Below are positions 1 through 8,766 of a stretch of DNA of 64,000 nt, in pieces. The stretch is from an uncultured Lachnospiraceae bacterium (GTDB lineage: Bacteria > Bacillota > Clostridia > Lachnospirales > Lachnospiraceae): contig CANAPP010000003.1 of NCBI GenBank assembly GCA_947363565.1, forward strand, positions 46,923 through 110,922, written 5' to 3'. Each line of letters begins with the position of its first letter. Position 1 is the stretch's first letter. The position numbers and the translations under genes are program-made. The notes beneath the pieces were generated by a model. The model saw only the letters and a program-made list of their open reading frames with translations, was not told the origin of the DNA and did no database searches.

Positions 1-1311
1 TATAAGAGCATAAAAGTTATTCCGGTGTCAGCTACAGAAGGAGACAATATTACGAACAAATCCAGCGAGATGGTATGGTATACCGGGCCGTCCCTCCTCC
101 GTTATCTGGAGACTATCGATGTGTCGAAGGAAGATGAGAATGCGGGGTTTGTCATGCCAGTTCAGCGGGTGTGCCGCCCGCACAGAGAATTCCGGGGCTT
201 TCAGGGGCAGATTGCGTCCGGAGAGATCGCGGTAGGGGATACCGTTACCGTACTTCCGAGCAAGGAGAAGGCCAGGGTGGCGAGCATCCTTCAGGGAGAT
301 AAGGAAGTAGAAAGGAGCGGGAGCGGACACGCAGTCACGATACAGTTTGATTCGGAGATCGATGTGTCCAGAGGCTGCGTTCTGACAAGGGAAAGCAGTA
401 TGACCGTCGGCAGGATGCTGATCGCTTCTATTTTGTGGATGGATGACAGCAATCTGACGGCCGGCATGAATTTCCTGCTTAAGCTTGGAACCCAGCAGGT
501 TCCGGCAACTGTCCTGGAAATTAAGCATAAGATAGATATTAATTCGGGAAATAAGATTGAGGCATCGACAATCTGCAAAAATGAGATTGCCCTCTGCGAG
601 ATCTCTGTTGGGAGCCGGATTGTGTTTGACGAATTTTCAAACCATCAGGAGCTTGGGTCATTGATCCTGATCAACCGGATCACGAATATGACCTCTGCCT
701 GCGGAGTGGTTGTCCAGGAAAGCGTAAAGGAGAATAATGTCACCTGGAATAATATGGACATTACCAGGACACTCAGAGAGGGGCAGCTTGGGCAAAGGGC
801 AGTGACGGTATGGATGACTGGACTTTCCGGCTCCGGCAAATCAACAGTCGCCAATGCCCTGGAAAAGAAGCTGTTTTCTATGGGAAGGCATACGATGCTC
901 CTTGACGGGGACAACGTCCGGATGGGACTGAATAAGAATCTCGGTTTCGGGCAGCAGGACCGCATCGAAAATATCCGAAGGATTGCGGAGGTCGCGAAGC
1001 TGATGAATGACGCGGGACTTATCGTCCTGACCTCATTTATCTCACCTTATACGCGGGATCGGAGAGATGCGAAGAGGATCATCGGGGACAGCTTTATCGA
1101 GGTATATATCAGTACGCCGCTTGAGGAGTGTGAGCGCCGGGATGTGAAGGGGCTTTACCAGGCGGCAAGAGAAGGTAAGATCGCGGATTTTACCGGTATT
1201 ACCAGCCCTTACGAGGCTCCGGAGAATCCGGATATTACGATCGATACCTCGCAGCATGACCTTGAAGAGTGTGTGGACATCATTATACAGAAATTAGAAC
1301 ATCTTATATAG
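1..1311 (+). CDS. cysNC: Sulfate adenylyltransferase subunit 1 / APS kinase fusion (CysN-CysC), 5' end cut by window
   Basis: The reading frame is open to the left edge, so only the C-terminal part is present. The first residues (KVIPVSATEGDNI) match the end of the CysN GTPase domain. Two EF-Tu-like beta-barrel domains follow, to about codon 255. The last 170 residues are an APS kinase with a P-loop GLSGSGKST, the DGDNVR motif and FISPY. Known role: CysN with CysD makes adenosine 5'-phosphosulfate from sulfate and ATP; CysC phosphorylates it to PAPS. CysD should lie just left of the window. The next gene is a PAPS-type sulfotransferase, which suggests that PAPS is used at least partly for sulfation rather than only for assimilation; that is inference. 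Nine bases separate the two genes, so they are probably one operon. Confidence 0.93.
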   Translation, partial: YKSIKVIPVSATEGDNITNKSSEMVWYTGPSLLRYLETIDVSKEDENAGFVMPVQRVCRPHREFRGFQGQIASGEIAVGDTVTVLPSKEKARVASILQGDKEVERSGSGHAVTIQFDSEIDVSRGCVLTRESSMTVGRMLIASILWMDDSNLTAGMNFLLKLGTQQVPATVLEIKHKIDINSGNKIEASTICKNEIALCEISVGSRIVFDEFSNHQELGSLILINRITNMTSACGVVVQESVKENNVTWNNMDITRTLREGQLGQRAVTVWMTGLSGSGKSTVANALEKKLFSMGRHTMLLDGDNVRMGLNKNLGFGQQDRIENIRRIAEVAKLMNDAGLIVLTSFISPYTRDRRDAKRIIGDSFIEVYISTPLEECERRDVKGLYQAAREGKIADFTGITSPYEAPENPDITIDTSQHDLEECVDIIIQKLEHLI

Positions 1312-1326
1312 TTACGGAGGATGCGA

Positions 1327-2472
1327 ATGAAGACATTATATGTTCATATAGGGACACCGAAGACGGGAACATCCGCAATACAGGAATTATGTGTGCAGAA
1401 CCGGGCGTTATTGGAGAGCAAAGGATACGGCTATCCTGAATTTGCGAACAATTATACCGGGTATTCCAAGCGGCGGAACGGGATGTTCCTTCAGAAAAGT
1501 ATTTACCGGAATGGTGTGCGCCAGATTGGGGAAGAAAAGCAACGTTTTCAGGAAAATATGAATATCATCTTGCGTCAATTTGAAATATATGATAATGTTA
1601 TACTTTCAGATGAAGGAATCTGGACAGCGAGTTACAAGCTGGGAGAATCCTTGTGGAAAAGACTGAAGGATGCCGGTGAGCGCCATAAATTTGCGGTAAA
1701 GATCATCGTGTATTTAAGACGTCAGGATGTGTATATGGATTCCCGGTGGAAGCAGCGGGTGAAAGGGAATTCGCTGAAAAAATCTGCGTCCTACATTCCG
1801 TGGGAGAGGTATATCAGCCATTTTCCGTCAGAGCTTCAGCTTGATTACTATACAGCACTTGAGACGATTTCTGCGGTGCTTGGAAAGGAGAATACGATTG
1901 TGCGCCGTTATGAGAGGAACAGTTTTCCAGACGGCATGATACAGGCGGATTTTCTTAAGGTTATCGGGCTTGAGCTGACGGATGAATATCTCATACAGAA
2001 GGATACGGTGAATCAGAGCCTGTCCGGGAATACGTGTGAGATCAAACGGGTCTTAAGTACGTTGCCGGAGCTTACTGAGGAGGAGAGCCTGCTTTTCAGG
2101 CATATCCTGCTTAGCTATAGCAAGATATCGGATGCGTCATATCCCAGCAGCATGTTTTCTGTTGCGGAAGCAAAGGAGTTCTTAGAGCAGTTTGAGGAGG
2201 GGAACCGCAAGGTCGCTGAGGAATATCTCGGCGAACCGGGAGAGGAGCTTTTCGATCAGAGCTTTAAGGATGTTCCGAAGTGGGAAAAGGATAATCCATA
2301 TATGATAGATGATGTCATCCGCTTTGCGGCGGCGGCGAATATCAGTGTGCTTAGAAAGATGGAGGAGGAGAACAGGGCTTTAAGGGCAGAGCTTAAAGAG
2401 CTTAAGCATAAGCTCCGCCATCCGTTTAAGACATTGGTAAATATATTATTGAAGAGGAAGTATAACCGATGA
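1327..2472 (+). CDS. PAPS-dependent sulfotransferase family protein
   Basis: The N-terminus carries the 5'-phosphosulfate-binding loop of sulfotransferases (HIGTPKTGTSAIQ). Around residue 130 a VYLRRQDVYMDSRW stretch fits the 3'-phosphate-binding strand and helix. The C-terminus has a short charged coiled coil and a basic tail ending in LLKRKYNR. Such enzymes move sulfate from PAPS to a hydroxyl or amine; the acceptor cannot be read from sequence. GGAGG at 1316-1320 directly abuts an ATG at 1321, so the in-frame ATG at 1327 with a 6-nt spacer is the better start. The stop overlaps the next ATG (ATGA), indicating translational coupling to the transporter lipoprotein. Confidence 0.82.
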   Translation: MKTLYVHIGTPKTGTSAIQELCVQNRALLESKGYGYPEFANNYTGYSKRRNGMFLQKSIYRNGVRQIGEEKQRFQENMNIILRQFEIYDNVILSDEGIWTASYKLGESLWKRLKDAGERHKFAVKIIVYLRRQDVYMDSRWKQRVKGNSLKKSASYIPWERYISHFPSELQLDYYTALETISAVLGKENTIVRRYERNSFPDGMIQADFLKVIGLELTDEYLIQKDTVNQSLSGNTCEIKRVLSTLPELTEEESLLFRHILLSYSKISDASYPSSMFSVAEAKEFLEQFEEGNRKVAEEYLGEPGEELFDQSFKDVPKWEKDNPYMIDDVIRFAAAANISVLRKMEEENRALRAELKELKHKLRHPFKTLVNILLKRKYNR

Positions 2473-3440
2473 AAAAAAGATTTATACAAAGTCTGACAGT
2501 AGCAGGAGTTCTGGCGCTGTCCCTTATCCTGCCGGGCTGCGGGAAGAGTTCCGGCAGTGATGAGCTGACTATCGGGTATTTTAATAATGTTACCCATGCG
2601 CAGGCTCTTTATATGAAAGCGACAGGCTCTATGGAGGAAGCACTTTCTGATGGGATGAAGGTGAACTGGACGGCGTTTAATGCAGGGCCTGCGGAGGTCG
2701 AGGCTCTGTTTGCGGGAGACATCGATATCGGATATATCGGTCCGGTGCCGGCGGTTACTGCAAACGTGAAGTCAAAAGGCGATGTGAAGATACTGTCCGG
2801 AGTATCGAAGGCTGGGGCAGTCTTGGTGAAGTCCCCAAAAGCAGAGATTAATCGTGCGGCTGATCTGGACGGAAAGACAGTCGCGATCCCGCAGATCGGT
2901 AACACCCAGCATCTGTGCCTTCTGAAGCTTTTGGAAGATAACGGACTGTCCCCGGTGGATAAGGGCGGGACTGTCGATGTGACCGCGGTGGAGAATGCGG
3001 ATGTCATGAATATGATGGATCAGGGCAACATCGATGCTGCCCTGGTTCCTGAGCCGTGGGGAACGACGCTTGAGCAAAACGGCGCCCAGATCGTCCTGGA
3101 TTATGATGAAGTATATAAGGACGGAGATTATCCGGTGGCGGTTGTGGTCGTGCGCAGCGAGTTCATGGAGGAGAATCCTGAGGTAGTGGAGGCGTTTCTT
3201 GCGGAGCATGAAAAGGTGACGGATTATATCACGGAGAATGTGCCGGATGCTTCGGTTGTAGTCAATAAAGAGATCAATGACGCTACAGGGAAATCCCTGG
3301 ATGAAGCGATCCTTTCGGGAGCCTTCGGAAAGATTGTATTTACCACGGATGTCAACGAGGATGCCATTCGGGAATTTGCGGATATCTCTCTGGATCAGGG
3401 ATTTATCATGGAAGATTATAAGGATATTTTTATCGAATAG
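2469..3440 (+). CDS. ssuA: SsuA-like substrate-binding lipoprotein of an ABC importer
   Basis: A lipoprotein signal peptide is clear: a basic start, a hydrophobic stretch and the lipobox LPGC with the cysteine near residue 24. The mature part has the NMT1/SsuA-type periplasmic fold, with the opening strand LTIGYFNN, DIDIGYIGPVPAV, KTVAIPQIGNTQH and ALVPEPWG. This family delivers sulfonates, sulfate esters, taurine, nitrate or thiamine precursors to a cognate permease. Position behind CysNC and a sulfotransferase, and before SsuB- and SsuC-like genes, favours a sulfur compound. Exact substrate unknown. It overlaps the sulfotransferase stop by 4 nt. Confidence 0.85.
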   Translation: MKKRFIQSLTVAGVLALSLILPGCGKSSGSDELTIGYFNNVTHAQALYMKATGSMEEALSDGMKVNWTAFNAGPAEVEALFAGDIDIGYIGPVPAVTANVKSKGDVKILSGVSKAGAVLVKSPKAEINRAADLDGKTVAIPQIGNTQHLCLLKLLEDNGLSPVDKGGTVDVTAVENADVMNMMDQGNIDAALVPEPWGTTLEQNGAQIVLDYDEVYKDGDYPVAVVVVRSEFMEENPEVVEAFLAEHEKVTDYITENVPDASVVVNKEINDATGKSLDEAILSGAFGKIVFTTDVNEDAIREFADISLDQGFIMEDYKDIFIE

Positions 3441-3455
3441 CAGGAAGGTTTTCTT

Positions 3456-4211
3456 ATGTCACTAATACTGAAGAATGTCAGCAAGACTTTTGAAGATGCC
3501 AAAGGGGATGTGTTAAATAATATCAACCTGGAGATACAAAATGGGGAATTTGTCTGTGTCGTCGGGCAGAGCGGGTGTGGGAAGAGTACGCTGCTCAATC
3601 TCATCGCGGGGCTTGAGAAGCCCACATCCGGGGAGATCCTGTTGAACGGGAAACGGTTTGACGGGCCTTCCGCGAACCGTGTTGTCATGTTCCAGGAGCA
3701 TGCTTTATTTCCCTGGCTCAACGTTATAGAGAATGTGAAGTTCGGCATGAAGCTTGCGTCTCTTCCGGCTAATGAGCAGGAAGAGACGGCGATGAAATAC
3801 CTGCGGATGATGCAGCTTGAGGAATACCGGGATTATGCCATACACCAGCTCTCCGGCGGGATGCGCCAGAGGGTGGCGTTGGCGAGGGCGCTGACGCTGG
3901 ATTCTGAGATCCTTCTTATGGATGAGCCATTTTCGGCGCTTGATAAGCAGACCTCGAACCGACTCAGGGCGGAGCTTCAGGAGATCTGGCTCAAGACGAA
4001 GCGCACGATTCTGTTTATCACGCATAGCGTGGAAGAGGCAGTATATCTTGCGGACAGGGTGATCGTCATATCACCTGCAGTGAACAGTATTGCGGATGTG
4101 ATTTCCATCGACCTTGAACGGCCGCGTTATGTTTACGATGAAAAATTTGTTGATTACCGCCATAGAATTCTGGAGGAAGTGCAGGGGAATACGGGCAATG
4201 AAAAAAAATAA
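3456..4211 (+). CDS. ssuB: SsuB-like ABC transporter ATP-binding protein
   Basis: This is a 251-residue nucleotide-binding subunit with Walker A GQSGCGKST near residue 38, Q-loop FQEHALFPWL, signature LSGGMRQRVALARAL, Walker B LLMDEPFSALD and switch histidine ITHS. The FQEHALFPWLNV sequence is typical of the nitrate/sulfonate/taurine ATPase group (SsuB, TauB, NrtD). It lies 15 nt after the binding-protein gene, with a GGAAGG ribosome site, and its 3' end overlaps the permease start by 14 nt. It powers import by the complex encoded on either side. Confidence 0.9.
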   Translation: MSLILKNVSKTFEDAKGDVLNNINLEIQNGEFVCVVGQSGCGKSTLLNLIAGLEKPTSGEILLNGKRFDGPSANRVVMFQEHALFPWLNVIENVKFGMKLASLPANEQEETAMKYLRMMQLEEYRDYAIHQLSGGMRQRVALARALTLDSEILLMDEPFSALDKQTSNRLRAELQEIWLKTKRTILFITHSVEEAVYLADRVIVISPAVNSIADVISIDLERPRYVYDEKFVDYRHRILEEVQGNTGNEKK

Positions 4212-4983
4212 ATTGTTTCAATCAAAATACATTTCGGAAATTATCTTTTTGTGCGGAGTGATTATTCTGTGGCAGCTCTTCTATACGCTTGGCGTGGATG
4301 TCCTTTCGATATGGAAGGCTTATGCGATGCCGTCGCCTGCAGGCGTGCTGAAAAGTTTCGGCTTGCTGTGCCAGAACGGCTCACTGCTTCCGGCTATTGG
4401 CTTCAGTCTGCTGCGCGGGCTTTTGGGATATCTGATCTCGGTTGTGGCGGGAAGCATCCTGGGGCTTTTGATGAACTGCTTCCCTTATCTCCATCGGAAC
4501 TTAAGGCCGTTGGTGATGGGAGTCCAGACGCTGCCAAGTATCTGCTGGGTACCTTTTTCTATCCTGTGGTTCGGGCTGACGCAGCAGGCGATCATTTTTG
4601 TTGTGGTCATGGGTTCTGCGTTCAGTATAGCCATAGCGTCTGATAACGCTATCCGCAATGTGCCGCCGATCTACAAAAAGGTGGCGCTGACTATGGGGGC
4701 AAATTCGAGGCAGGTCTACCGGGAGGTGATTCTTCCGGCAAGCTTCCCGGAGTTGATCTCGGGGCTTAAGCAAGGGTGGTCCTTTGCCTGGAGGGCGCTG
4801 ATGTCCGGTGAGGTCATGACCACTTGTATCGGGCTTGGGCAGACATTGATCACGGGAAGGAATCTTGCGGATATTAATCAGGTTATGCTGGTGATGATCG
4901 TGATCATCCTTATCGGGATATTCATTGATCAGATGTTTTTCGGAAAAGTGGAAAGATATGTGTACCAGAAAAGAGGTCTGTAG
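4198..4983 (+). CDS. ssuC: SsuC-like ABC transporter permease
   Basis: This is a 261-residue BPD_transp_1 permease with about six membrane segments and the EAA-type loop for ATPase contact (VALTMGANSRQVYREVILP). The frame stays open further upstream to 4114, but ATG 4198 starts a typical permease N-terminus (MKKNKLFQSKYISEIIFLCG) and gives a short coupling overlap with the ATPase gene, so it is preferred. With the two preceding genes it completes an SsuABC-type importer. A hairpin just after the stop suggests the operon ends here. Confidence 0.88.
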   Translation: MKKNKLFQSKYISEIIFLCGVIILWQLFYTLGVDVLSIWKAYAMPSPAGVLKSFGLLCQNGSLLPAIGFSLLRGLLGYLISVVAGSILGLLMNCFPYLHRNLRPLVMGVQTLPSICWVPFSILWFGLTQQAIIFVVVMGSAFSIAIASDNAIRNVPPIYKKVALTMGANSRQVYREVILPASFPELISGLKQGWSFAWRALMSGEVMTTCIGLGQTLITGRNLADINQVMLVMIVIILIGIFIDQMFFGKVERYVYQKRGL

Positions 4984-4993
4984 GTTATAAATG

Positions 4994-5040
4994 AACAGAG
5001 GGTGCTGCGGAAATTTTACCTTTTGCAGTACCCTCTGTGT
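4994..5040 (+). terminator. Probable terminator of the sulfur operon
   Basis: An inverted repeat (ACAGAGGGT.CTGC ... GCAG.ACCCTCTGT) starts 11 nt after the permease stop. The T tract after the stem is weak (gtgttatgttg), so termination efficiency is uncertain. The opposite-strand gene ends at 5090, so it could serve both directions. Confidence 0.6.
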
Positions 5041-5089
5041 TATGTTGCGGACATGTCTGAACCGGTTGCTCCTGCGTCCCCGCGAATCT

Positions 5090-5332
5090 TTACTTCCCGG
5101 AGACAGCTTTTAATGCCTGCGCAAGCTGGTCGGGGCAGGACGTGGACTTGAAGCCGCACTTGATCCCCTCCAGGCGGGAGATGGCTTCGTCTACGTTCAT
5201 CCCTTTCACAAGGCGGGCAACACCCTGGGTATTGCCGCTGCATCCGCCGATAAATTCTGCATCCTTGATCACGTTATCTTCAACGTCTACGCGAATGAGC
5301 TGAGAGCAGACGCCGACTGGTTTATACTCCAT
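5090..5332 (-). CDS. TSCPD-domain protein (TIGR03905-like)
   Basis: This 80-residue protein starts MEYKPVGVCSQ and contains GGCSGNTQGV, IKCGFKSTSCPDQLAQAL. The cysteine spacing and the TSCPD motif match the small domain found at the C-terminus of some class II ribonucleotide reductases and as stand-alone proteins in Clostridia. Function of the stand-alone form is not established; metal binding by the conserved cysteines is plausible. A GGAGG ribosome site lies just upstream. It is transcribed alone and divergently from mtnN, across a region holding a long inverted repeat. Confidence 0.82.
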   Translation of the reverse strand: MEYKPVGVCSQLIRVDVEDNVIKDAEFIGGCSGNTQGVARLVKGMNVDEAISRLEGIKCGFKSTSCPDQLAQALKAVSGK

Positions 5333-5358
5333 AAATATTCCTCCTTATGCCTATGTAT

Positions 5359-5414
5359 ATATCAAGAAAAGTATAGCAGAGAACGAAAAGGAATGCTATA
5401 CTAATTCTTGATAT
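5359..5414. repeat. Long inverted repeat between divergent genes
   Basis: The left arm ATATCAAGAAAAGTATAGCA (5359-5378) is nearly the reverse complement of the right arm at 5394-5414, with a 15-nt loop. Each arm contains a TATACT-like hexamer pointing outward. It could be a divergent promoter with a dyad operator or a transcribed hairpin. No clear -35 boxes are visible. Confidence 0.6.
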
Positions 5415-5464
5415 TGTGCGGACATTTGGCTGCCAGGAATTTGTAAATACGGAGGGATAGACGG

Positions 5465-6157
5465 ATGATAGGAATTATCGGAGCGATGGAAGAGGAAGTT
5501 GCGGCTTTGAAAGAGGCCATGGATATTCAGGAGATGAAGGAGATCGCGGGCATGGCTTTTTGCCGGGGCGTGCTCTGCGGCAAGGATGCGGTTGTGGTAA
5601 GGAGCGGTATCGGCAAAGTGAATGCGGGAATCTGTGCGCAGGTGCTGGTAGATCATTTTGGGGTGGATACACTGATCAATACGGGAATCGCGGGGTCTTT
5701 GGACGCGGCGATCGACATCGGGGATATGGTGATTTCGACAGATGCCGTTCATCATGATATGGATGCGACAATTTTCGGCGACCCGGCGGGCCAGGTGCCG
5801 CGGATGGATGTGCTGGCGTTCCCGGCGGATATGGAGCTTGTAAGGAAGGCGAAGGAGGCGAACGAGAGGGCGAATCCGGAGATACATACCTTTACCGGGC
5901 GGGTGGCGAGCGGCGACCAGTTCATCTCGTCTGCCGCGGCAAAGGAGCGGATCGTGGATATGTTCCATCCGCTTTGTACAGAGATGGAAGGGGCCGGGAT
6001 TGCCCAGGCGGCTTATCTGAACAAAGTTTCGTATGTCATAATTCGGGCCATTTCGGACAAAGCCGACAACAGCGCGGTGATGGACTACCCGGAGTTTGAA
6101 AAGCAGGCAATCGCCCACAGCGTGCGGCTGATGAAGGAACTAGTGCCTTTGCTTTAA
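5465..6157 (+). CDS. mtnN: 5'-methylthioadenosine/S-adenosylhomocysteine nucleosidase
   Basis: This 230-residue protein has the full MTAN pattern: MIGIIGAMEEEVAAL with the catalytic glutamate near residue 11, the ribose/purine-binding stretches NTGIAGSLD and EMEGAGIAQ, and RAISDKAD with the catalytic aspartate near residue 198. It hydrolyses the glycosidic bond of methylthioadenosine and S-adenosylhomocysteine, recycling by-products of methylation and polyamine or autoinducer synthesis. Length is normal. A GGAGGGATAG ribosome site precedes the ATG. It appears to be a single-gene unit. Confidence 0.96.
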   Translation: MIGIIGAMEEEVAALKEAMDIQEMKEIAGMAFCRGVLCGKDAVVVRSGIGKVNAGICAQVLVDHFGVDTLINTGIAGSLDAAIDIGDMVISTDAVHHDMDATIFGDPAGQVPRMDVLAFPADMELVRKAKEANERANPEIHTFTGRVASGDQFISSAAAKERIVDMFHPLCTEMEGAGIAQAAYLNKVSYVIIRAISDKADNSAVMDYPEFEKQAIAHSVRLMKELVPLL

Positions 6158-6181
6158 ACATTTTTCGGAACAGATATCCGG

Positions 6182-6217
6182 TAAAACGACAGGATATGAC
6201 AGGAAAATGTCGTTTTA
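6182..6217. terminator. Inverted repeat after mtnN, possible terminator
   Basis: A perfect 10-bp inverted repeat (TAAAACGACA ... TGTCGTTTTA) lies 25 nt after the mtnN stop. The T-rich strand is in the stem and no U tract follows, so this is a weak terminator call. Confidence 0.4.
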
Positions 6218-6286
6218 TGGAGAACGGATTTCGTCGCTCTTTTCTGGGATTTCAAGTATAATTCCCATGAAAGGAGGGCTTGATCT

Positions 6287-7315
6287 ATGTTAAGGATGAT
6301 AGTAGATAAGCAGATAATAGTCATAGCGCTGGGCGTCTTTACCGCAGCGGGTATTCTCAGTAAATGTATGGTGAACGGGGTGCTTGCGCGCCTGGTGCAT
6401 GCGGCGGGTAATATGAATAAGAGTAACCATCCGCTGATGCGCCTGGTGCGGGCAAAATTTGAACATGCCTGCATGGTCAGTGAGAAAGTGGAGAATGTGG
6501 AAGTATTTGTAGACAAGTACCTTTACAGCTACAAGGTGTTTGGAATCCGGCTCCACAGCCTGAGGCGGCTGGAGAAGGCGTCGGCGCTTTTGTGTATCGC
6601 TGCCGGTCTTTTGGGGGCGGTCATTACATACAGCGTATACGGGATGAATGATCTTGTGCTGCAGACAGGGGTTATCGGTGCGGGACTGGGAATTCTCGTG
6701 TATGTGTTCCACTTGACCACCGATGAAAATTACCGGATGCAGATGGCGAGAAATTATATGGTCGATTATCTGCAGAATGTATGTCTCCACCGCTATGAAA
6801 AGGCGCGTCAGAAGGACAAGGGAGGAAATATGGCGGCCGGATGGGATCCAGACGGGGCAGTGGAGGACGAGAACGCATGCGCGGAGGATGGGATTTTGCC
6901 CGCAGCGCTTGACGAGGATGAGTTCGAGGAGACGGATTTGGCGGCAGAGACGGCGGATCCGGATCCGGTGGGAGCAGCAAGGGCAAAAGGGTCAGAGCCG
7001 GAGCCGGCACGGGCGAAGATGGCAGAGGCAGGGCGGATTGAAAGGGCGCAGCAGGTGCGGATGCAGGACAAAAACGCACAGGAGCCGGTACGGCCAAGAC
7101 CGGGCAGGGAGGTTCCGTCGCCCCAGACCCCGCCGGAGATCCTGCCGCCGTCTATGCCGGAACCTTACCCGGTCCCTGAGACGGATAAGGGAGGAAGGGA
7201 CAGCATCCGGGCGGCTTTGCGGAAAGGAGAGAAGGAAGAGCCGGAAGGGACAGAACAGAAGTCGGTGGAGAAAGAGATACTTATCCGGCAGATTCTTGAG
7301 GAGTTTATGGCTTGA
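6287..7315 (+). CDS. Conserved-looking membrane protein with low-complexity tail, function unknown
   Basis: The ATG has a strong ribosome site (AAGGAGGG at 6271-6278). Residues 5-25 and two segments around 105-145 are hydrophobic and probably membrane-spanning. Between them a basic amphipathic stretch holds KVENVEVFVDKYLYSYKVFG. From about residue 180 the sequence becomes acidic, then Ala/Arg/Pro/Glu-rich and probably disordered, ending in a short helix (EKEILIRQILEEFMA). I recognise no domain. A TATAAT hexamer at 6257 may be its -10 box. The gene lies between mtnN and pgi with no evident functional link. Confidence 0.7.
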   Translation: MLRMIVDKQIIVIALGVFTAAGILSKCMVNGVLARLVHAAGNMNKSNHPLMRLVRAKFEHACMVSEKVENVEVFVDKYLYSYKVFGIRLHSLRRLEKASALLCIAAGLLGAVITYSVYGMNDLVLQTGVIGAGLGILVYVFHLTTDENYRMQMARNYMVDYLQNVCLHRYEKARQKDKGGNMAAGWDPDGAVEDENACAEDGILPAALDEDEFEETDLAAETADPDPVGAARAKGSEPEPARAKMAEAGRIERAQQVRMQDKNAQEPVRPRPGREVPSPQTPPEILPPSMPEPYPVPETDKGGRDSIRAALRKGEKEEPEGTEQKSVEKEILIRQILEEFMA

Positions 7316-7393
7316 TTAAAGCGCGTTGATTTGATAAAATATATTATATAACAAAAATATAAATATATTTTGAAGGAAGGACGGATTTGCGCT

Positions 7394-8740
7394 ATGGCAA
7401 AAGTAACATTTGACTATTCAAAAGCAACAGGATTTATCAGTGACCATGAGGTAGAGTCCATGAAGAAGATCGCGCTGCAGGCGAAGGAGGAGCTTCTGGG
7501 AAGAGAAGGAGCGGGAAATGATTTCCTCGGCTGGATCGATCTTCCGGTAGACTATGATAAGGACGAGTTTGCAAGGATCAAGGCGGCGGCAGAGAAGATC
7601 AAGGCTGATTCAGAGGTTTTGGTCGTTATCGGTATCGGTGGCTCTTATCTTGGAGCGAGAGCTGCGATTGAATTCCTGCGCCACAATTTCTACAATATGG
7701 TTTCTAAGGAGGTACGCAAGACTCCGGAGATCTATTATGCAGGAAACAGCATCAGCAGTACATATCTGAAGCATCTGATCGACGTGATCGGAGACAGGGA
7801 TTTTTCGGTGAATATCATTTCCAAATCCGGAACAACGACGGAGCCTGCGATCGCATTCCGCGTGTTCAAAGAGATGCTTGAGAAGAAATATGGCAAGGAA
7901 GAGGCAGCGAAGCGTATCTATGCGACGACAGACAAGGCAAGAGGAGCGCTTAAGGGGCTTGCGGACGAGGAAGGATATGAGGAGTTCGTTGTGCCGGACG
8001 ATGTGGGCGGACGTTTCTCTGTCCTGACAGCGGTAGGGCTTCTTCCGATCGCAGTCAGCGGAGCGGATATTGACAAGCTGATGGAAGGCGCGGCATCCGC
8101 AAGAGAGATGGCTATCAACAATGCATTTGAGGATAATGATGCGCTGAAATATGCGGCGATCCGCAATATCCTTCACCGCAAAGGCAAATCCGTGGAGATC
8201 CTGGCGAACTACGAGCCGAGCCTCCATTATGTATCTGAATGGTGGAAGCAGCTCTACGGCGAAAGCGAGGGAAAGGATCAGAAGGGCATCTTCCCGGCAT
8301 CTGTGGATCTTACGACAGACCTTCACTCCATGGGGCAGTTTATCCAAGACGGAAGCCGCATCATGTATGAGACTGTCCTGAATGTGGAAGAGTCACAGGA
8401 AGAGATCATCATCGGCGAGGAGCCGGTAGACCTTGACGGGCTTAACTACCTTGCGGGCAAGAATGTTGATTTTGTAAATAAGAGTGCCATGAACGGGACG
8501 ATCCTTGCGCATACGGACGGCAATGTCCCGAATCTGGTCATCAACATCCCGGCGCAGGACGAGCATTCCCTGGGACAGCTTTTCTATATGTTTGAGTTTG
8601 CCTGCGGCGTAAGCGGATATATCTCAGGCGTGAATCCTTTCAACCAGCCGGGTGTTGAGAGCTACAAGAAAAATATGTTCGCGCTCCTTGGGAAACCGGG
8701 CTTTGAGGAAGAGAGAGAGAAGCTCCTTAAGAGATTATAA
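7394..8740 (+). CDS. pgi: Glucose-6-phosphate isomerase
   Basis: This 448-residue enzyme interconverts glucose 6-phosphate and fructose 6-phosphate in glycolysis. Visible motifs: [14 protein letters not shown], the phosphosugar-binding SIS motif [15 protein letters not shown], and the C-terminal PGI signature [12 protein letters not shown]. Length fits the short Bacillota type. A TTG at 7370 extends the frame, but ATG 7394 gives the normal start [14 protein letters not shown] and lies 13 nt after AAGGAAGG. The AT-rich stretch 7320-7370 probably holds its promoter. Confidence 0.96.
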   Translation: MAKVTFDYSKATGFISDHEVESMKKIALQAKEELLGREGAGNDFLGWIDLPVDYDKDEFARIKAAAEKIKADSEVLVVIGIGGSYLGARAAIEFLRHNFYNMVSKEVRKTPEIYYAGNSISSTYLKHLIDVIGDRDFSVNIISKSGTTTEPAIAFRVFKEMLEKKYGKEEAAKRIYATTDKARGALKGLADEEGYEEFVVPDDVGGRFSVLTAVGLLPIAVSGADIDKLMEGAASAREMAINNAFEDNDALKYAAIRNILHRKGKSVEILANYEPSLHYVSEWWKQLYGESEGKDQKGIFPASVDLTTDLHSMGQFIQDGSRIMYETVLNVEESQEEIIIGEEPVDLDGLNYLAGKNVDFVNKSAMNGTILAHTDGNVPNLVINIPAQDEHSLGQLFYMFEFACGVSGYISGVNPFNQPGVESYKKNMFALLGKPGFEEEREKLLKRL

Positions 8741-8766
8741 GAATTATAGAATGCGAAGAGCGTGTT

